A DNA stretch of 17,788 nucleotides from CALBPI01 sp039815365 (GTDB taxonomy: Bacteria; Pseudomonadota; Gammaproteobacteria; Steroidobacterales; Woeseiaceae). Below, piece after piece: positions 14,926 to 17,788 of the stretch. The notes beneath the pieces were generated by a model. The model did no database searches and was not told the origin of the DNA. It saw only the letters and a list, made by a program, of their open reading frames with translations. Every line of letters starts with the position of its first letter. The stretch's first letter is position 1. Where the stretch lies: assembly GCA_039815365.1 (NCBI GenBank), contig JBCBZK010000067.1:1-17788 (forward strand). The letters run 5' to 3'. Both the position numbers and the translations under genes were made by a program.

Positions 14926-15053
14926 CCGGTTAGCTGACGCCGCCAGTCGTCACCGACCGCGCCAAAGACTCGCCAAAGCAACAGGTTGCGCCAGTGCAGC
15001 CAGCGAGACCTGTTTCACAACAATCACTTGCACGCGCAGTTACACTGGGCGTT

Positions 15054-16964
15054 ATGTCAGATCAGCCACAACCGCAAGCAACGTCGCCGCTCGATAAATG
15101 GGGCGTGCTTGCCCTCTATATCGCTACCGCGTGCATCGCCGTTTTCATGGCGCTACAGATTAGTAGCGCCAGTTTGTACGACGGCGTCTACCATCCTGTC
15201 GGCAACGATGCGTTCTATCACGCCACACGCATCATCGACACGGCAGGCGAACGGGGTTTCTACGAATTCGACAACAAAATTCATGTGCCCGAAGGCAGCC
15301 AAATTACCTGGCCGTGGGCATACGACTGGGGTTTAGGTCAGGCCTTATCGGTGTGGCAAGCCGCGAACCCAGGCGCACACCCGATGACGTTTTTGGCGCG
15401 CGTGCCAACGCTGTGGTTGCTCGTCAACCTTGCGCTGTTCGTTGCGCTCGCGCGTGCCGCCGGACTGTCATTGCCGCTGACCGGCGCCGCTGCACTCACG
15501 TATGCGTTGTTTCCGATGTCCCAATTGATTCACGGCATCGGTGCGATTGACCATCACTTCGTCGAGCACACGTTTGTATTGGCCAGCACGTTGCTCGCCA
15601 TGCGTTGGGCGCAAGCGCCGAAGCAAAACGGCCCGGCCATCGGCCTTGGCATCGTGCTCGGTATCGCCCCTGCCTTTCACAACGGCATGTTTATCCTGCA
15701 ACTGCCGTGGCTTATCGCGGTCGGATTGTGCTGGCTCAAAGGCTATGACTTCGGCCAGCGTGCCACGCGACGCTTCGCTATCGCATTGGTCATCAGCACG
15801 GTTCTCGTTGCACTGCCGAGCCAACCGTTTCGCAGCGGTACCTTTGATTTTGCTGTGCTCAGTTGGTTTCACGTCTATATAAGCGTCTGTGTTGCGGTCA
15901 TGTGCGTGTTCGTCGCGCACGACACGTTTACGATGAAGCGATTCTGGCAAGGCGTCGGGCTGGCGCTGTTGCTCGCTGTACCGATTCTGGGCGCTGCTGC
16001 CGGCGGCGTTGCGTTTATCCGCGGCGAGATTTTGTTGCTCGATCAAATCGAGGAAATGAAAAGTCCGTTAGGTCATCTGATGAACCCGGAGATGGCACCG
16101 CGCACCGTGCAGCTCTACAGCAGCTTGCTCTACCTCGTGCCGGTGTTTGTGCTGTGGTTCGTCTGGCGGATGTTCGCCGAGCGCGACATGCGCTTCATCG
16201 TGTTCGCAACCAGCGCCGCCTTTGGTTTGCTGCTGTTAGCCACACAAATCCGGCTACAGTATTTTGGCAGCTTTGCGCTGTTGCTCGCCGTACCGTTGAT
16301 CTTGCAACAACACATGCCGCAACATGCGCAACGCGGCGCGTTGTGCGCACTCGTCGCGTTTGGCGTGATCGCGGTCGCCTGGCAACGCCCGCTAAAGCAC
16401 CAGCTGCTGGTGCGCCAGAACTTGTCGTTCGACATTGATTACCAGATTGCGGTAGACGCCTTCCCGACACTCAAAGCGCAATGCGCAACCGCGCCAGGCA
16501 TTGTGCTGACCAGCAACAACTTCGGTCACCCGGCGCGCTATCACAGCGATTGCACGGTCGTCGCCAATAACTTTCTATTGACCGCACAGCACGAAGACAA
16601 AGTGCGCGAGCTTGATGCACTGTGGGCAATGACGCCGGAACAGCTACTCGACGCCGAACACGAAGTCCGTTACGTACTGGTGGTGATGCGCAAGCTCTTC
16701 ATTTATACCGACACCGGCATTCGTCCGTCGACCATGGCAGAGCTTGCCGGTGCGAACCCGCCGCTCGCGATGGCTCTGGCATTTGAGGATGACTTACCAC
16801 CGAATTACACGTTGCTGTGGTCGCGTGCGATTAACGAAGATGTGGATGAACGCGCCGTCGCGGACGGCGAAGCAGCGCAGGAAGATCCCTATGTCGATGA
16901 GCAACGTGACTTTGATGTGGTACGTTTGTTCCGCATTGACTCAGCAGCGCTAGCATCACGATGA
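15054..16964 (+). CDS. Polytopic STT3-like GT-C membrane protein
   Basis: This protein has 636 residues from the ATG at 15054; an in-frame GTG at 14994 adds 20 residues of non-membrane sequence. About a dozen hydrophobic helices span residues 15-470, followed by a soluble periplasmic domain of about 165 residues. The first loop after helix 1 has PVGNDAFYHATRIID (48-62), and a second has GAIDHHFVEHTF (163-174). Acidic and His residues in these loops resemble the metal and substrate sites of STT3/PglB/AglB and related GT-C transferases, which use polyprenyl-phosphate-linked sugars. The WWDYG motif of true oligosaccharyltransferases is not seen. A role in glycan transfer is likely, the acceptor unknown. 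Its stop overlaps the next start (ATGA). Confidence 0.7.
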   Translation: MSDQPQPQATSPLDKWGVLALYIATACIAVFMALQISSASLYDGVYHPVGNDAFYHATRIIDTAGERGFYEFDNKIHVPEGSQITWPWAYDWGLGQALSVWQAANPGAHPMTFLARVPTLWLLVNLALFVALARAAGLSLPLTGAAALTYALFPMSQLIHGIGAIDHHFVEHTFVLASTLLAMRWAQAPKQNGPAIGLGIVLGIAPAFHNGMFILQLPWLIAVGLCWLKGYDFGQRATRRFAIALVISTVLVALPSQPFRSGTFDFAVLSWFHVYISVCVAVMCVFVAHDTFTMKRFWQGVGLALLLAVPILGAAAGGVAFIRGEILLLDQIEEMKSPLGHLMNPEMAPRTVQLYSSLLYLVPVFVLWFVWRMFAERDMRFIVFATSAAFGLLLLATQIRLQYFGSFALLLAVPLILQQHMPQHAQRGALCALVAFGVIAVAWQRPLKHQLLVRQNLSFDIDYQIAVDAFPTLKAQCATAPGIVLTSNNFGHPARYHSDCTVVANNFLLTAQHEDKVRELDALWAMTPEQLLDAEHEVRYVLVVMRKLFIYTDTGIRPSTMAELAGANPPLAMALAFEDDLPPNYTLLWSRAINEDVDERAVADGEAAQEDPYVDEQRDFDVVRLFRIDSAALASR

Positions 16965-17788
16965 GCACAACGACAACCCCCCGCACTCCAACTGTTGCCG
17001 TACTAGTGCCGTGCTACAACGAGCAAGCAACGATCGCAAGCGTCGTGCGAGATTTCAAAAGCGCGCTGCCGGATGCCGTTGTGTATGTCTACGACAACAA
17101 CTCCAGCGACAACACCATTCAAGAAGCACGCGCTGCTGGCGCTGTTGTGCATCGCGAGACGCATCAAGGCAAAGGTCACGTTGTGCGCCGCATGTTTGCC
17201 GATATCGAAGCCGACATTTATGTGCTCGTTGACGGCGATGACACCTATGAAGCCGCCGCTGCACCGGCAATGATTGAGCAACTTCGCACGGACGGCCTCG
17301 ACATGATTACCGGCACGCGTATCGCATCCTCTGACGATGCCTACCGCACAGGCCACCGGTTTGGCAACCGCGTGCTGACCGGCATCGTGGCACGCAGCTT
17401 TGGCAGCGAAGTCTCGGACATGCTCTCCGGCTATCGCATCTTGTCGCGGCGCTTCGTCAAATCATTCCCGCTACTGTCCGGCGGCTTTGAGATCGAAACG
17501 GAAATGACCATCCATGCGCTTGAGCTTGGCATGCCGCAAGCGGAAGTAAAGACCAACTACAAAGAGCGCCCTGAGGGTTCCGAGAGCAAGCTCAACACCT
17601 ACGGCGATGGCTTCAAGATCCTGATCACCATCGTACGTATGCTCAAGGAAGAACGTCCGTTAGCGTTTTTCAGTGCGATTGGTGCGGTGATGACGCTGTT
17701 AGCGGTAATCCTTGCCGTCCCGATTGTCATCACCTTTATTGAGACCGGCTTGGTGCCGCGTTTCCCCACGGCGATTCTCGCGACCGGC
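16961..17788 (+). CDS. Family 2 glycosyltransferase with C-terminal membrane segment, 3' end outside window
   Basis: The ATG at 16961 overlaps the upstream stop (ATGA). The frame stays open for 276 codons to the last base, so the gene is 3' truncated by the window. The GT-A fold is clear: VAVLVPCYNEQATIASVV (residues 12-29), YVYDNNSSDNT, HQGKGHVVRRMF, and the metal-binding VLVDGDDTY (about 87-95). GTRIAS, MLSGYRILSRRFVKSFP and GGFEIETEMTIHALELG follow. A hydrophobic segment begins at about residue 235. This layout matches polyprenyl-phosphate sugar transferases of the DPM1 type, which load a lipid carrier for GT-C enzymes. It would logically supply the STT3-like neighbour; donor and acceptor are inferred. 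Confidence 0.88.
   Translation, partial: MSTTTTPRTPTVAVLVPCYNEQATIASVVRDFKSALPDAVVYVYDNNSSDNTIQEARAAGAVVHRETHQGKGHVVRRMFADIEADIYVLVDGDDTYEAAAAPAMIEQLRTDGLDMITGTRIASSDDAYRTGHRFGNRVLTGIVARSFGSEVSDMLSGYRILSRRFVKSFPLLSGGFEIETEMTIHALELGMPQAEVKTNYKERPEGSESKLNTYGDGFKILITIVRMLKEERPLAFFSAIGAVMTLLAVILAVPIVITFIETGLVPRFPTAILATG

Noticed and set aside
15468..16046. Minus-strand open frame of 192 codons within the GT-C gene
   Set aside because: The composition is very polar and repetitive, with no domain. The opposite strand encodes a convincing polytopic membrane protein.
1..17788. CRISPR array or tandem spacer-repeat structure
   Set aside because: No regularly spaced direct repeats of CRISPR length were seen on reading through the window.

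Overview
The window looks like chromosomal DNA of a gammaproteobacterium that I cannot place to genus. The evidence is a gammaproteobacterial-type tRNA-Phe, a response regulator whose whole length reads like CpxR, a FimV-type double LysM protein, and a two-gene egtB-egtD ergothioneine cluster. Most genes favour G or C in third codon positions; the stretch around 4.4-5.7 kb reads as more AT-rich by eye.

Left part (1-5.2 kb). The window opens inside a very large galactose-oxidase-like protein that keeps the visible copper ligands and carries about 800 extra residues ending in a His-rich stretch and a 10-cysteine tail. A secreted protein with a GspC/PilP-like segment and two FimV-type LysM repeats follows. 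Convergent to it is a membrane-anchored GNAT-like protein.

Central accessory-looking segment (5.2-9.2 kb). It is bounded by remnants of two different IS3-family transposases: a C-terminal scrap on the minus strand near 5.65 kb, and a longer scrap with its terminal repeat ending at 9120. Between them are the truncated 3' end of an unknown gene, an outer-membrane beta-barrel gene, and a divergent operon. That operon encodes a Spy/CpxP-like periplasmic protein, a fatty acid hydroxylase/sterol desaturase and a CpxR-like regulator. The divergent intergenic region contains a striking dyad: a perfect 15-bp inverted repeat plus repeated GTAA motifs reminiscent of CpxR boxes. No CpxA-like kinase is present; where one would be expected the IS remnant begins.

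Right part (9.2-17.8 kb). A tRNA-Phe gene (minus strand) has a readable sigma-70 promoter and terminator. It is followed by a DGPF/YCII protein translationally coupled to an ECF42-type sigma factor, two tandem paralogous TetR regulators, egtB and egtD, and then a polytopic STT3-like GT-C protein overlapping a family 2 glycosyltransferase that runs off the window. All genes here point rightwards except the tRNA.

The best candidate for something undescribed is the 5.9-9.1 kb locus. It appears to be a self-contained envelope-stress module (barrel, Spy-like chaperone, lipid hydroxylase, CpxR) with a symmetric operator array and no partner kinase. The large metal-tailed galactose-oxidase-like protein comes next.
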